A DNA stretch of 16,687 bases from contig FWCC01000226.1 of assembly GCA_900169235.1 (NCBI GenBank), positions 1-16,687 on the forward strand. Reading direction: 5' to 3'. Shown piece after piece: positions 1-8,986 of this stretch. The translations under genes and the position numbers were made by a program. Every line of letters starts with the position of its first letter. Position 1 is the stretch's first letter. Under the pieces are notes generated by a model. It was not told the DNA's origin. It ran no database searches and saw only the letters and a program-made list of their open reading frames with translations. The DNA is from Zarea fungicola. Taxonomy: Eukaryota; Ascomycota; Sordariomycetes; Hypocreales; Cordycipitaceae.

Positions 1-48
1 TTTCTAGTCACCCTCACTATAACAATCTAGTAGGCACCAACCGTAACA
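1..48 (+). repeat. Tail of the 5' LTR of the retrotransposon, cut by the window edge
   Basis: The last bases before position 49 match the end of the 3' LTR at 4951-4972: both read AGTAGGCACC, then A or G, then ACCGT, A or G, ACA. The two differences are G-to-A changes in the 5' copy. The ACA end is typical of LTRs. The start of this LTR lies outside the window, so its length and the left target-site duplication cannot be seen. I do not recognise a tRNA primer-binding site in the bases just after it; it may have been mutated. Confidence 0.8.
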
Positions 49-559
49 TATATTTGCTTCACTACTATAGTTTGCTATAAGTGATATGCAAACTAGCCAT
101 TAATGAGAATAGAACTTATACTAAGCCAGTAGGAATGGGTTACCTAGCGCGTAGAGGAAGGCATTTGCCTTGCCTTAGGGCTAATTTAAGAGCAACTAGC
201 ACAACTACTTTAAGTTAACACTAAAAACGCAGTAAAGCCGCCGGTACCAAACCCACCAGCCCAAACGGACCCCTAATTGCCATATAGGAAGCCCCTTCCT
301 AACCCCTTAAAGTTCATAGGAAATCGCTAAGACTATACGTTGTGGGCATAAGAGATGCGCCTAAAGATTAAGCTAGACCACCCCTTTTATAGTAATAACC
401 CTAAAGGGCTATAGTACCTTATTAACTTTTGCCTTAATATAACGTTTAAGCAGGTAGTTAGTACCTTCTTTATAGCTAGAGGGCTAGGAGGTTAATATAA
501 TACTTTAAAATTCATAACTTACCTAGACTAAACCTACACTAACCCTAACTCATAATTAA

Positions 560-1145
560 GGGCCGCTGCGGACTTACGTCAAATTCGCTAAGGAGACGCT
601 ATAAGTTTCATAACCTTCCTGCCTAAGTTCAAAAGAGTACTAGCAGACGCCAGCGGAGCGGCCTAGGCAGATAACGCTAAAATTACCTTCCTAGAAGGTA
701 CGCTAAATCAGGAGCTAAATCGCAGCCTAGTTGCTGTGGATATGCCAGGAGACTACACTGCGTGGGTATAAAAGGCCCAAATAGTAGCTAGCCATACTAA
801 GCACTTATAAAAGAGGAGGCCATAACCCTCCATTAAACGCGCTATGCCTTACCCGCGAGATCGCGAAGGTAATATTACCATAGGAGGAGCGCATAAGACA
901 TAGCACTATAGGCCAAGATAGAAACCAACTCTCAGCAACTCCAATAAGAGCCAGTAGGGAGGAAGCCTAAGGGAACTAATTATATATTATAATTACAATA
1001 AGAAGGGCCATAAAAAGCATAAATACATTAAGCGCCAACCAGCAGTCAAGAAGGCAGTAAAGATAAGGCAAGGTAGTAATAGATCCTTAGAGCCTATAAA
1101 AGAGTTAAAAGAAGACTCTATAGATAAATTAAAAGGTGCGCCCTA
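560..1145 (+). pseudogene. gag remnant of the retrotransposon (capsid and zinc knuckle)
   Basis: Read in the frame of position 565, the translation gives a retrotransposon capsid-like stretch (for example FLPKFKRVLADASG, then ITFLEGTLNQEL) followed by a basic region and a nucleocapsid zinc knuckle at 985-1026. The knuckle keeps the CX2CX4HX4C spacing and its His, but all three Cys positions are Tyr. Scattered TAG and TAA stops interrupt it (for example W to stop near 663). The true start is not identifiable because the upstream part is too decayed, so both ends are approximate. No net frameshift is seen between about 565 and 1140. Confidence 0.8.
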
Positions 1146-1229
1146 GTATAAAGTCAAGCACTAGGGCTAAGAAAAGGAAATAGAGAATTATAGGCAACAA
1201 TAAAGCCATAAATAACCAGTAAATCCCTA

Positions 1230-4200
1230 GTTATATTAGTACAAGTTAATAATAAACCATTATCTACACTCTATAATACTAGATATAACCTCTATACTCT
1301 TATAAGCAAGGAGGCCTAGGAATATCTATCCCTCCTACTAGTAGATATAAAAAAAAAAGAACTTAGTGGCTACTATAAAGAGGACTCCCTAGGAATAAGT
1401 GAGGGCGTCGCCATACTAGACCTTAAAATAGGCGGGTTCACACAACGCATTGTGGCTTATATAATCCCTGGCCTTATAGAGGACCTATTCCTTAGCACCT
1501 TATAGATAAAGGAAAACAATACCTCTTACAATATAAGGTCACAGATAGTCCACCATAAAGTCGCCAAAGTATCGATTTGACTACACAGGTCTAAGGAACC
1601 CAAGGAAGTCCTAGAGATCTAGCACGCCCAGCTAGTGCCAGCCACCACTTTTATAGCGGAATACCGTCGGGTTCAAAAGAAAGACAGCAGAAAAGTAGCT
1701 ATAAATACTATATAAGCTATTAGCCTAGCCAACATTAACTAGGTATTAAAACCACAAGTAGAAGTTAACCTAGCCACCTTAGTTCCTAACGAAATTTATA
1801 AGGAATTTACACCACTATTCTTAAAGATAAAGGCCAATACCTTGCCCCCAAGGCAACAAGGCATAGACATTAAAGTAAACTTACTATAAGGCCTTAATAG
1901 CAAAGAGGAGCCTCTACCATAGGGCCCCCTCTATAACATGTCATAAGAAGAATTATTAGTCCTACAAAAGACCCTCACTAGCCTACTCAAGAAGGGGTTT
2001 ATTCAAGCTAGTAGCTTATTTACAGCGGCCCTAGTACTATTTATTAAGAAGCCTAGAGGCAGCATACGCTTCTACTACGACTATCAGGCTCTCAATACCA
2101 TCACGGCCTAAGATTGCTACCCACTACCACTAATCTCAAAGACACTTCACAGCTTAGCCACAGTAAAGTAGTATACAAAGCTCAATATAGTAGCTACATT
2201 CTATAAAATGCATATAGCTAAAGGGCATAAGCACAAAACAGCCTTTTACATAAGATATGGCCTCTATAAGTGGCATATATACCTATTTAGACTTAGCAAC
2301 GCACCCACAGCATTCCAGCGGTTTATTAACAGCATATTATAACTATTCCTAGACAATTTCTACATAGCATATATAGACAACATCCTAATCTTCTTAAGCA
2401 AGGGGCGTAAAGACCATATAGAGAAGGTCCGCCAAGTTCTTTACACACTAGTAGTAGTAGGCTTATACCTAGACCCTAAAAAGTACTCATTCACCATCAA
2501 AGAAGTCAAGTATATTAGGTTCATTATATAGGCGGGGGAAGGGATCGCTTATAATCTAGAGAAGCTGTGAGCTATCTACAAGTAAACCACGCCCTTAAAC
2601 ACAACAGGCGTACAAAGCTTCCTAGGATTCTACAACTATTACCACACCTTCATTCTAGATTTTACAACCATCACAGAGGCACTATTACAACTAACTAAGA
2701 AAGGCATAGCCTTCTAGTAAAGTACTAGCAAAGACACCTCATTCTAGTAGCTAAAAAGAAGGTTTAGCAAAGCACCAATCCTAGCGCCCTAGGACCTAAA
2801 GAAGAAAATAATAATTAAGGCAGACTACTTAGGCTATACTATAAGTAAAGTACTTATATAAGAAGATATAAATAGAATTCGCCATACAGTCACATATACT
2901 TCAAAGCGACTCTCCCCAGCAAAGTATAACTATAAAATCCACAATAAAAAGCTACTAGTAGTAATACACTACTTAGACACATAGAGACTAGAGCTATATA
3001 GCTATAAGTTCTTTATAATTTTAACTAACTATAAAAGCCTAAAGTACTTTATAACTAAATAAATATTATCTAAGAGATAAAGCCAATAGGCAGAGTAACT
3101 AAGTGAATTTAATTTCTAACTAGCATACCAACCTAGCAGTGAGAACGCCATGGCTAATGCACTAAGTCGCCAGGAACAAGACAAGCCCTAAGACAGGCAA
3201 GATAAGAGGACTCTAGGTCGATTTCAATAGGTACTACCAAACCACCAGGTACAACACATTAAGGTCATAAAAACCTCCCTACTCACTATAGACACTAAAG
3301 CTCCTCCTTAATAAGTACTCTTTAAGGAGGATCCCAACCTCTAAGAGAGCTAGGACAAAAAAGTCAAGAAAGATATAGTCTATTAAAGGGTATTTACAGC
3401 AGTATAATAAGGAAGTCAAACCTTACCTACCAATCTTAAGTTAAAGGTTTAGATCTTAAAATATAAAATTAACTTACTAAATCGCCTTACCTTCTAAGAA
3501 AGGATCTAGGTACCTCTTAGGGAGGCCCTAGCCAATACACTATATACCTAAATCATCTAGCAAACACACAACTCACTACTATTAGGCCACCTAGGAAGAG
3601 ATATAACTCTTACAACAATATTACGGCGATTTTTCTAGCCTAACCAATCCTTAGACATCAAGAGGTTTATACAAAACTATGCCTACTACTATAGAGGCAC
3701 TATCTAAAGAGAGGCTAAGCAAGGTCTCTTAAAGCCCCTTACTATTATATATTAACCCTATATTAATCTCACTATAGATTTTATTATAGACCTCCCTCTA
3801 ATAGGCCAGTCTAGCGTAAGATACCTATAGGTAATTATAGATAGGTTTATAAAAGTAGTAATACTAGAAGTTATAGATAGTATAAAAGCTAAAGCGTGCA
3901 CACTATAATTTCTCAACTACCACTTCTAATTCCATAGTATACTATAGTCTATTATAAGCAATAGAGGCTTAAATTAGATAAGTAAGTTCTAGCAAAGGTT
4001 CTATAAGCTCACTAGGATAAGATAGCAACTAAGCATAGCCTACCACCCACAAACAAACAATAGCCTAAAATAAGTAAATTAGGAAATATAAGCCTTCCTA
4101 AGATATTATATTAACTACTCTTAAGAGGATTAAGGTAGCTTTATACCCATAGCGCAGTTAGCGCTAAATAATAGGGTAAGCTCAGCAACTAGACTAAGCC

Positions 4201-4847
4201 CTTTCTTCTTAGAGCACAGCTATTCGGTGGAACCTTTTAAGCTAGCGGATATAGTAACACTAGAGATAGTTCGCGAGGAAGTCGCAACGAAGGCCTTGCT
4301 CAAGAAACAGCGCCTAGCTATAGACTTCGCCTCAGCAGCGCTAGCAGTGACAGCACAACGCTATAAAGAAGCCGCTAATAAGCAGCGACGTCCTATAAAA
4401 CGCTTTAAAGTTAGTAATAAGGTCTAGCTAGACCTTTAGAATTATAAGTCACCACGACCTAATAAGAAACTCAATAACCTACACTAGAAATATACTATAA
4501 CTAAGGTAATTAGTTTATATGTGGTCAAACTTAACGTCCCCTTGGCGATCTACCCGCAATTTCACGTCAACCTCCTATAGAGGGCAGCGACGGACCCACT
4601 GCCAGGGCAAGTAACCAACGACTCCCAACCAGCGCCTATACTAGTGGATGGCGAAGCAGAGTACAAGGTCAAGCGTATTGTGGATATAAGGACAAAGCAG
4701 CGAGGCCGCGGCCAAGTCAAATAAGTCTTAGTCAAATGGGTTGGGTACAACGAGATAACATAAGAACCAAGGACCGCTCTACTAGATACCATAGCCCTCG
4801 CTGAGTACGACCAGGGCCTTACCCGGGACCCCAAAGGGGGGGGGTAA
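1230..4847 (+). pseudogene. pol remnant: protease, RT, RNase H, integrase, chromodomain
   Basis: Read in frame 3 throughout (checked at 1242, 2370, 3150, 3777, 3960, 4227 and 4659). Domains in order: a possible retropepsin (about 1240-1400); reverse transcriptase (about 1980-2440), where the YxDD box reads YIDN at 2370-2381; RNase H (about 2800-3060, ending LTNYKSLKYF); integrase zinc region (about 3570-3690), where the CxxC cysteines are Tyr; integrase core (about 3760-4160); chromodomain (about 4656-4815, EYKVKRIVDI then LVKWVGYNEIT-stop-EP). Of the integrase D-D-E triad, the first Asp remains (3777-3779), the second is Asn (3960-3962) and the Glu appears to be Lys (4068-4070). Many in-frame TAG/TAA stops are present. 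In living chromoviruses the chromodomain steers integration to modified histones; here its expected Trp is a stop. Confidence 0.92.
4833..4847 (+). other. Polypurine tract (plus-strand primer site)
   Basis: AAA followed by nine G and TAA lies directly before the TGT that opens the 3' LTR. A purine run at this place is what primes plus-strand synthesis in LTR retroelements. Its survival without transitions fits the weaker mutation of the 3' end of this element. Confidence 0.8.
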
Positions 4848-4972
4848 TGTCACAGGCCTAGGCCTGGCTGGAAGGTACGCGACTGCGCCGCGTACATTAT
4901 ATATACGGTGGAGCCAATAGGGATCTCACAGCTACCCCTATAGGAACTNNCCAGTAGGCACCGACCGTGACA
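4848..4972 (+). repeat. 3' LTR, 125 bp, with two undetermined bases
   Basis: It begins TGTCACAG and ends CCGTGACA, giving a terminal inverted repeat (TGTCAC/GTGACA) with the usual TG..CA ends. The last 22 bases match the 5' LTR tail at the window start apart from two G-to-A changes. Positions 4949-4950 are N, so the length of 125 depends on those two being a true count. A TATATATA stretch near 4900 could be the LTR promoter, but this is a guess. The adjoining sequence from 4973 belongs to a different element. Confidence 0.88.
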
Positions 4973-4974
4973 TA

Positions 4975-6160
4975 AATATATATAACTTTAATAAGACTGG
5001 CTTTATAATGGGCTTAATAATATTAGAAATAGTCATTATAGGCTTAGAAAGACGTTAAAAAGGTTGAAAAATATAACCTAGAAATCAAATATAGACAATA
5101 GTTATATAGTGTATTAATGCAGTTAGTGCTGTTCTCCTGCCTTTTATCATTATTGTAGCTAAAACCTACCTCTCTTCCTAGTATAAAAATAGCCTATTAC
5201 CATATATATAGGCTATTTCTATATTAGAAAATAGATAGACAATAAATAAAAAGGGCCTTAATTAGCTAAAATACTTTAATTAGTATTTAAAAATAAGGAA
5301 TATTAGTACTTATTGCCTCCTAATCCTTAATAGTTATAAGAGTTACTAGTTAGTAGAATTTAAGTTATATTATAAGGCAAATAATATAATTACATTATAT
5401 ATGCTGGCTTATTTGTCATATATACTCTAGTTGCTTAATATTGCCTGCTTTTAGCCACTAAAATAGGCATATAGTTAAGCAATTAATGATCTAATAAGAG
5501 CCTAGGTAACCTTGATTACTAAGGAGGAATTTCTACCTATATTTTATAGTATATATAAAGCTACTATAATAGAAAAAAATATCCTTATAGGTTTCCATAG
5601 TGCTAGCATTTGGCCTTTTAATCTAGAATATGTTATTTTACAATTAAATGTGGCATTATAGACGCCTTTGCCTCCTAGGACCTTAGGCGGGCTTAAACTT
5701 CCTTGGCTTCCACAAACGCCTAACAACCCAATAAAGGCTTTATTACACATAGAATATATTAAAAAGAGAATAAGAAACCATTAGAATAGCTTACTAGTAG
5801 AAATTATTAAGAGTTTAACACAAATATCAAAGTGTATAATAAAAGCACTATAATAGATGGTCCTTATATAAGACCAACTTAGGGAGCTAGAGGCAGTAAA
5901 TAAATGGCTTTCTTAGCGCCAACGCATTAAAAAAAAATATTTATAGAGTAGAGGATCTCTTACTCTAAAGGCTAGCAAAAATTTAGCTACTCAATCTCAG
6001 ATTAAGGTTAAGAAAAAGCGCACTAAAGCTAAGAGTTCTAGTCAGCCGAAGCGCAATGAATCGCGCCACCAGCGATATAGTAATTGTGGCGAAATTGGCC
6101 ATAATTCTAGAACATATAAAGAGATAATAGAAATCACTTCCTCAGAGGATTCCAAGTAGC
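4975..6160 (+). pseudogene. Transposase remnant, Fot/pogo family (DDE_1 domain plus zinc knuckle)
   Basis: Read in one frame (4990, 5329, 5437, 6076), it follows the known order of fungal Fot-type transposases: IYNFNKTGF at 4981-5007, a middle block with PPFII-like and YLS motifs, LLILNSY at 5320-5337, NNIITLYML at about 5380-5406, LLNIACF at 5431-5451, the basic C-terminal part, and a CX2CX4HX4C knuckle at 6076-6117. All three positions where this family has catalytic Asp read Asn, and the first and last Cys of the knuckle read Tyr. Stops are frequent, but no net frameshift is seen. The translation starts directly at the LTR border, so the N-terminal part is cut off by insertion. It is not functional. 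Confidence 0.93.
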
Positions 6161-6224
6161 TTTTATTATTTAGATTTTATTTTCTTTTATAGTGGTTGAT
6201 TGTATACAACAGGGTCATGGAAGG

Positions 6225-6258
6225 TGGCCCACTGACCCGTATGGCCCGCTCACCCGTG
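6225..6258 (+). repeat. Two tandem 17-bp repeats at the presumed transposon end
   Basis: TGGCCCACTGACCCGTA (6225-6241) is followed at once by TGGCCCGCTCACCCGTG (6242-6258), identical at 14 of 17 positions. They lie about 65 bp past the transposase remnant and 4 bp before a TA. Repeated transposase-binding words near terminal inverted repeats are common in this superfamily, so I infer that this is the right terminus. It is GC-rich and seems to have escaped the transitions seen just to its left. Confidence 0.6.
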
Positions 6259-6262
6259 AACT

Positions 6263-6732
6263 ACGTTATACTCCACTGTTTTTAGGTGTGCTTGCGAAAT
6301 CCATATAATAGCGCTCGCTCTTTCTGTCCCCCACATGGTAGCTACTATGTAGGTAGTACAAAGTTTTTAGCATCTACTGTGGGCCTGGCCCATCTGGTGA
6401 GGGCGGTCTCTTAGTTTTGCATTAGAGCTCTTTGCAAATTCTTCGGAATATGAGTTTTAAATACACACTACACGCTATGCCTTTTTCTTTTTTCTTTTGC
6501 ACAAAACCATTAAATACTTCTCTATACTTCTCAAGTATGTGAGCTCCTTTAAACAGGGAACAAAAAGCATGACGTAAAGCCTCGCATCAACCCCACCATG
6601 TTGCACTTTCTTTTCCATCTACACACGCCTTTCAGTGGCCCAGACGAACTTGACTTGGAATCAGTCCTCCACGGAATTTCCTTCGAACAAAGCATATCAG
6701 CCACTCTCTGTTGTAGTACTAGTCCGGTCACA
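6263..6732 (+). promoter_or_regulatory. Upstream region of the DUF1917 gene
   Basis: This is 470 bases of ordinary composition between the transposon end and the first gene. A pyrimidine tract of T and C lies at 6480-6499, a common element of fungal promoters. No clear TATA box is seen. An ATG at 6598 in a good context (CCACCATG) is in frame with the gene and could extend it; see the gene entry. Confidence 0.4.
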
Positions 6733-7820
6733 ATGGCGCACAACCGCATGCTGTCCAACGAGTCAGCTTTCTTCGGTAGGATTTGTTTACTTACGGGTCT
6801 CCAACAGACACTAACTTCTAGCATCAGGTGATGCGGATACAGCATACTCTCTTGAGGACCGTGTTAAATCATTTAGCCCTGATGAGTGGATTTTGCAGCA
6901 CCAAGGACAGCCAGGATGGGCGCAACAGCGACAACGCATGGTTGACGGGGGCTCACAACTACACAACCCCTACGCCGGAGTTGACTACGCCTGGCAGCTA
7001 ACAGAGTCTGTTCAAGATTTTCTCACTCGTCTGCCACCGGCGACTACCAATCAAACAGACAGAACGCCCTGGATCTTTATATGCAATCCCTACATTCACC
7101 GTGTACCAAAGTCAGAGAGCTCAAACCAGCGGAGTACAGGAAATCAAGATGAAGGGCCAGAACAGGAGGGATCCAGATTAGATGTGGTAATTCAGGGTGG
7201 AATTGAGAGACTAGAGCTTCTAAGTGGTTTTATCAGAGATATTCCAAAGTTTGGCAAGACAGCAACAACGACAGAAAGGGAAAAGAGCAGGGAACGATCA
7301 CAGCCTCGCTGGATATTCTACACCTTGCCCATGTTGGGAAAGTTCGTACGGGAAAGGTAGGATTCAAATCGTAAGCCGAACATGGCAGAGATCTAACCTT
7401 TCATTTTGCAGTGGATGCTTTTCTGCGATGTTTCCGAGGTGAACGAGGTTTGGGATATTGTCGCGAAAGCAACAGCGAATAACGAACTTGGGATCGCAGC
7501 CAAGGTAGCTCCACGGCAACCGAACGGTGATCTACGGAAGGAACGCCTCATATGCGTGTATACAAAAGACTTCATGGACAAGATCGACATTGGACGAGTT
7601 GCCCAACGACTGCGAACACTTCGACTGGTTGAGGGCAAAAAGAAAATTTACTACAAACCAGGTGGGATTCGTTGAGCCTGCCTTTATACCGTGCGCTAAC
7701 TCTTCAGATATATTTACATATCTCGGGATATCAAGTGGCAATCTGTGGGGCCTACAAGCCTCCATCTACAACTCCTCCAAGGTATTTCCATCGGCAGAGG
7801 ACACGGAAATGGTATTCTGA
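6733..7820 (+). CDS. DUF1917 family protein (Bles03/C11orf68-like), 307 aa, 4 exons
   Basis: Model: join of 6733-6775, 6828-7345, 7412-7661 and 7708-7820. The introns are 52, 66 and 46 bp, all GT..AG, with CTAAC branch sites in each. The product has the features of the fungal DUF1917 family, related to animal Bles03, which has an eIF4E-like fold and no settled function. Seen: SPDEWIL (31-37), PGWAQQR (43-49), TPWIFICNPY (94-103), a variable acidic linker (about 107-135), then the best conserved part WMLFCDVSEVNEVWDIVAKA (188-207), ANNELGIAAKVAPR (209-222), LICVYTKDF (233-241) and YLGISSGNLWGLQASIY (275-291). Intron 2 uses donor GTACGG at 7346, because the GTAGGA donor at 7357 would break the frame. 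An in-frame ATG at 6598 would add 45 residues; I prefer 6733 because family members usually begin shortly before the S-E-S-x-F-x-G-like motif seen at 8-15. Confidence 0.85.
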
Positions 7821-8053
7821 GATGGAACGTTTCAGTTCGGACTAGAGAGGAACAGTTGACTCATATATAGGAAAAAGAAATATATAATCTTTGTAATACC
7901 TGCACCGAGAAAACAGGGCTAGACAGTATCAAAACTCCAACACCAACCATGCTCCTTTGTAGAAATGCTTCGCTTGGAGTGCATCATGAGCAAAAACGCG
8001 CTGTATATGTCACATGAAGTTTAAACAGACTATGGAAAGTTTTAAGTGACGAA
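7821..8053. other. Shared 3' region of two convergent genes
   Basis: The DUF1917 gene and NAA30 end towards each other with 232 bases between their stop codons. The stretch holds AT-rich runs (ATATATAGG and AAAGAAATATATAATC near 7862-7890) that could serve as 3'-end processing signals for the plus-strand gene. Nothing else is seen. Confidence 0.4.
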
Positions 8054-8678
8054 TTAAAGAACTTCCTCTCGAATTTCTTCCGCGAGAGTTTCGTCTGGGT
8101 CGATTGCTCTGAGAGGGAGTACAAGACGATAGGCACTATTGCCATTCAGGTAGTAGCGATGGAGCTTCTTCGACCGTAGAAAGCCGAGCTGTTCATATAG
8201 TCGCATGGCTGGCGTGTTTGTTTCCTCAGTTTCAAGGACAACCTCGTCGGCATTCCGTTTCTCCATAGCATCAACGGCGCGTTTCACAAGTGCGGTAGCT
8301 ACACCATGTCCACGGAAGGGGGAGGCAACTGCAAGCATCGCAATATAGCCACGCCTGGTGGGACTAGACCTGCAAGAATGAACTTCAAGTTTGCAAATAA
8401 TGACCCCAATCAGAGACCCGTCCTGCGGGTTTAGGGCCTAAGCCTCGCATGTCAGCAGCACTCCATGAGATCAAAAGTTTGTGGTACTGGACACATACCA
8501 TGAAGCACAGATGTGCCCACTGACAAAGAAAGTATCGATACACGTAGATACTGTAGGGCTCGCTCAGGTCTTTTGAGATAAGAGACCGAATTGCGGGGAG
8601 GTACTGAGACTCGAATTTGTGCTCGTACTGAGTGTAGCTAAGCTCGACACCTGGGACTGTGCCAGGCACCACCTCCAT
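8054..8678 (-). CDS. NAA30: N-alpha-acetyltransferase 30, catalytic subunit of NatC, 187 aa, 2 exons
   Basis: Model: complement of join(8054-8437, 8499-8678); one 61-bp intron, GTATGT..TTAG, with a CTGAC branch site. The protein is a single GNAT domain that transfers acetyl from acetyl-CoA to N-termini starting Met-Leu, Met-Ile, Met-Phe or Met-Trp, in the NatC complex with Naa35 and Naa38 at the ribosome. Seen: YSIYVYRYFLCQWAHLCF (42-59), GVIICKLEVH (71-80), RRGYIAMLAV (88-97), the acetyl-CoA loop R102-G-H-G105-V-A107 (Q/RxxGxG/A), ADEVVLETEETN (123-134), the MRLYEQLGF helix (138-146) and LHRYYLNG (152-159), all hallmarks of Mak3/Naa30. The length is normal for a fungal orthologue without a long N-terminal extension. 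The start is the first ATG in frame, at 8678. A short acidic tail (172-187) follows the domain. Confidence 0.94.
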
Positions 8679-8986
8679 GGTATGAGACAATAATGTATAT
8701 GATGGAATGGAGTGCTAATAGATGGGTTCGGCAGTATGAAGAGTTGGATGGTGAATTGGGGATGTCAACGCCCAAGAACGTGGCGTTGATAGGAGATTCC
8801 AGTTGTCGCGGGGCAGATTGGCGGGGCACGACGAATGACTGAAGTGCGGTCGGGTGAGGGGCGTTGAGTCGGTGACTTGTACGGATTTGGTATGTTTGTC
8901 AGGGAATATGAATAGACAAAGGCTATGCATTAGATATCATAGAGTAGCGAGGAGAGAAATCCAGTTTAACACTCTTCACTATCTAT

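Larger units (their letters stand above)
1..4972 (+). mobile_element. Ty3/gypsy chromovirus LTR retrotransposon, RIP-degraded, nested in a DNA transposon
   Basis: Order seen: 5' LTR tail, leader of about 500 bases with nothing recognisable, gag, pol with domains in the order PR-RT-RNaseH-IN-chromodomain, polypurine tract, 3' LTR. That order and the C-terminal chromodomain define the chromovirus branch of Ty3/gypsy elements. Most of the element is AT-rich and full of TAG and TAA codons where Trp or Gln is expected, with TA enriched over CA/TG, which is the RIP pattern. The part from about 4200 to the end is clearly less mutated. The element is not functional. It lies within a Fot/pogo transposase gene that resumes directly after position 4972. 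Confidence 0.93.
4973..6262 (+). mobile_element. Fot1/pogo-type DNA transposon, 3' part, RIP-degraded and interrupted
   Basis: The stretch carries the C-terminal two-thirds of a pogo-superfamily transposase and then a probable 3' terminus. The 5' part (left terminal repeat and N-terminal DNA-binding region) is missing because the LTR element is inserted here; it should lie left of the window. The AT-rich, TA-rich composition stops abruptly near 6210. The right end is put at the TA dinucleotide 6262-6263, because this superfamily targets TA and two subterminal repeats lie just before it. The end could be off by some tens of bases. Confidence 0.8.

Noticed and set aside
4227..4427. Plus-strand open frame of 66 codons
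   Set aside because: It is the least mutated piece of the retrotransposon pol (end of integrase), in the same frame as the rest, not a separate gene.
4562..4834. Minus-strand open frame of 90 codons
   Set aside because: It lies opposite the chromodomain and C-terminal pol region and is a shadow of that frame.
1..6200. Altered genetic code or stop readthrough as explanation for the many TAG/TAA codons
   Set aside because: Neighbouring host genes use normal stops. Catalytic residues are also changed by the same transitions, which RIP explains and recoding does not.
7357..7411. Intron of the DUF1917 gene starting at GTAGGA (7357)
   Set aside because: It would put exon 3 out of frame and end the protein early. 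The donor GTACGG at 7346 keeps the conserved WMLF..NEVW frame.
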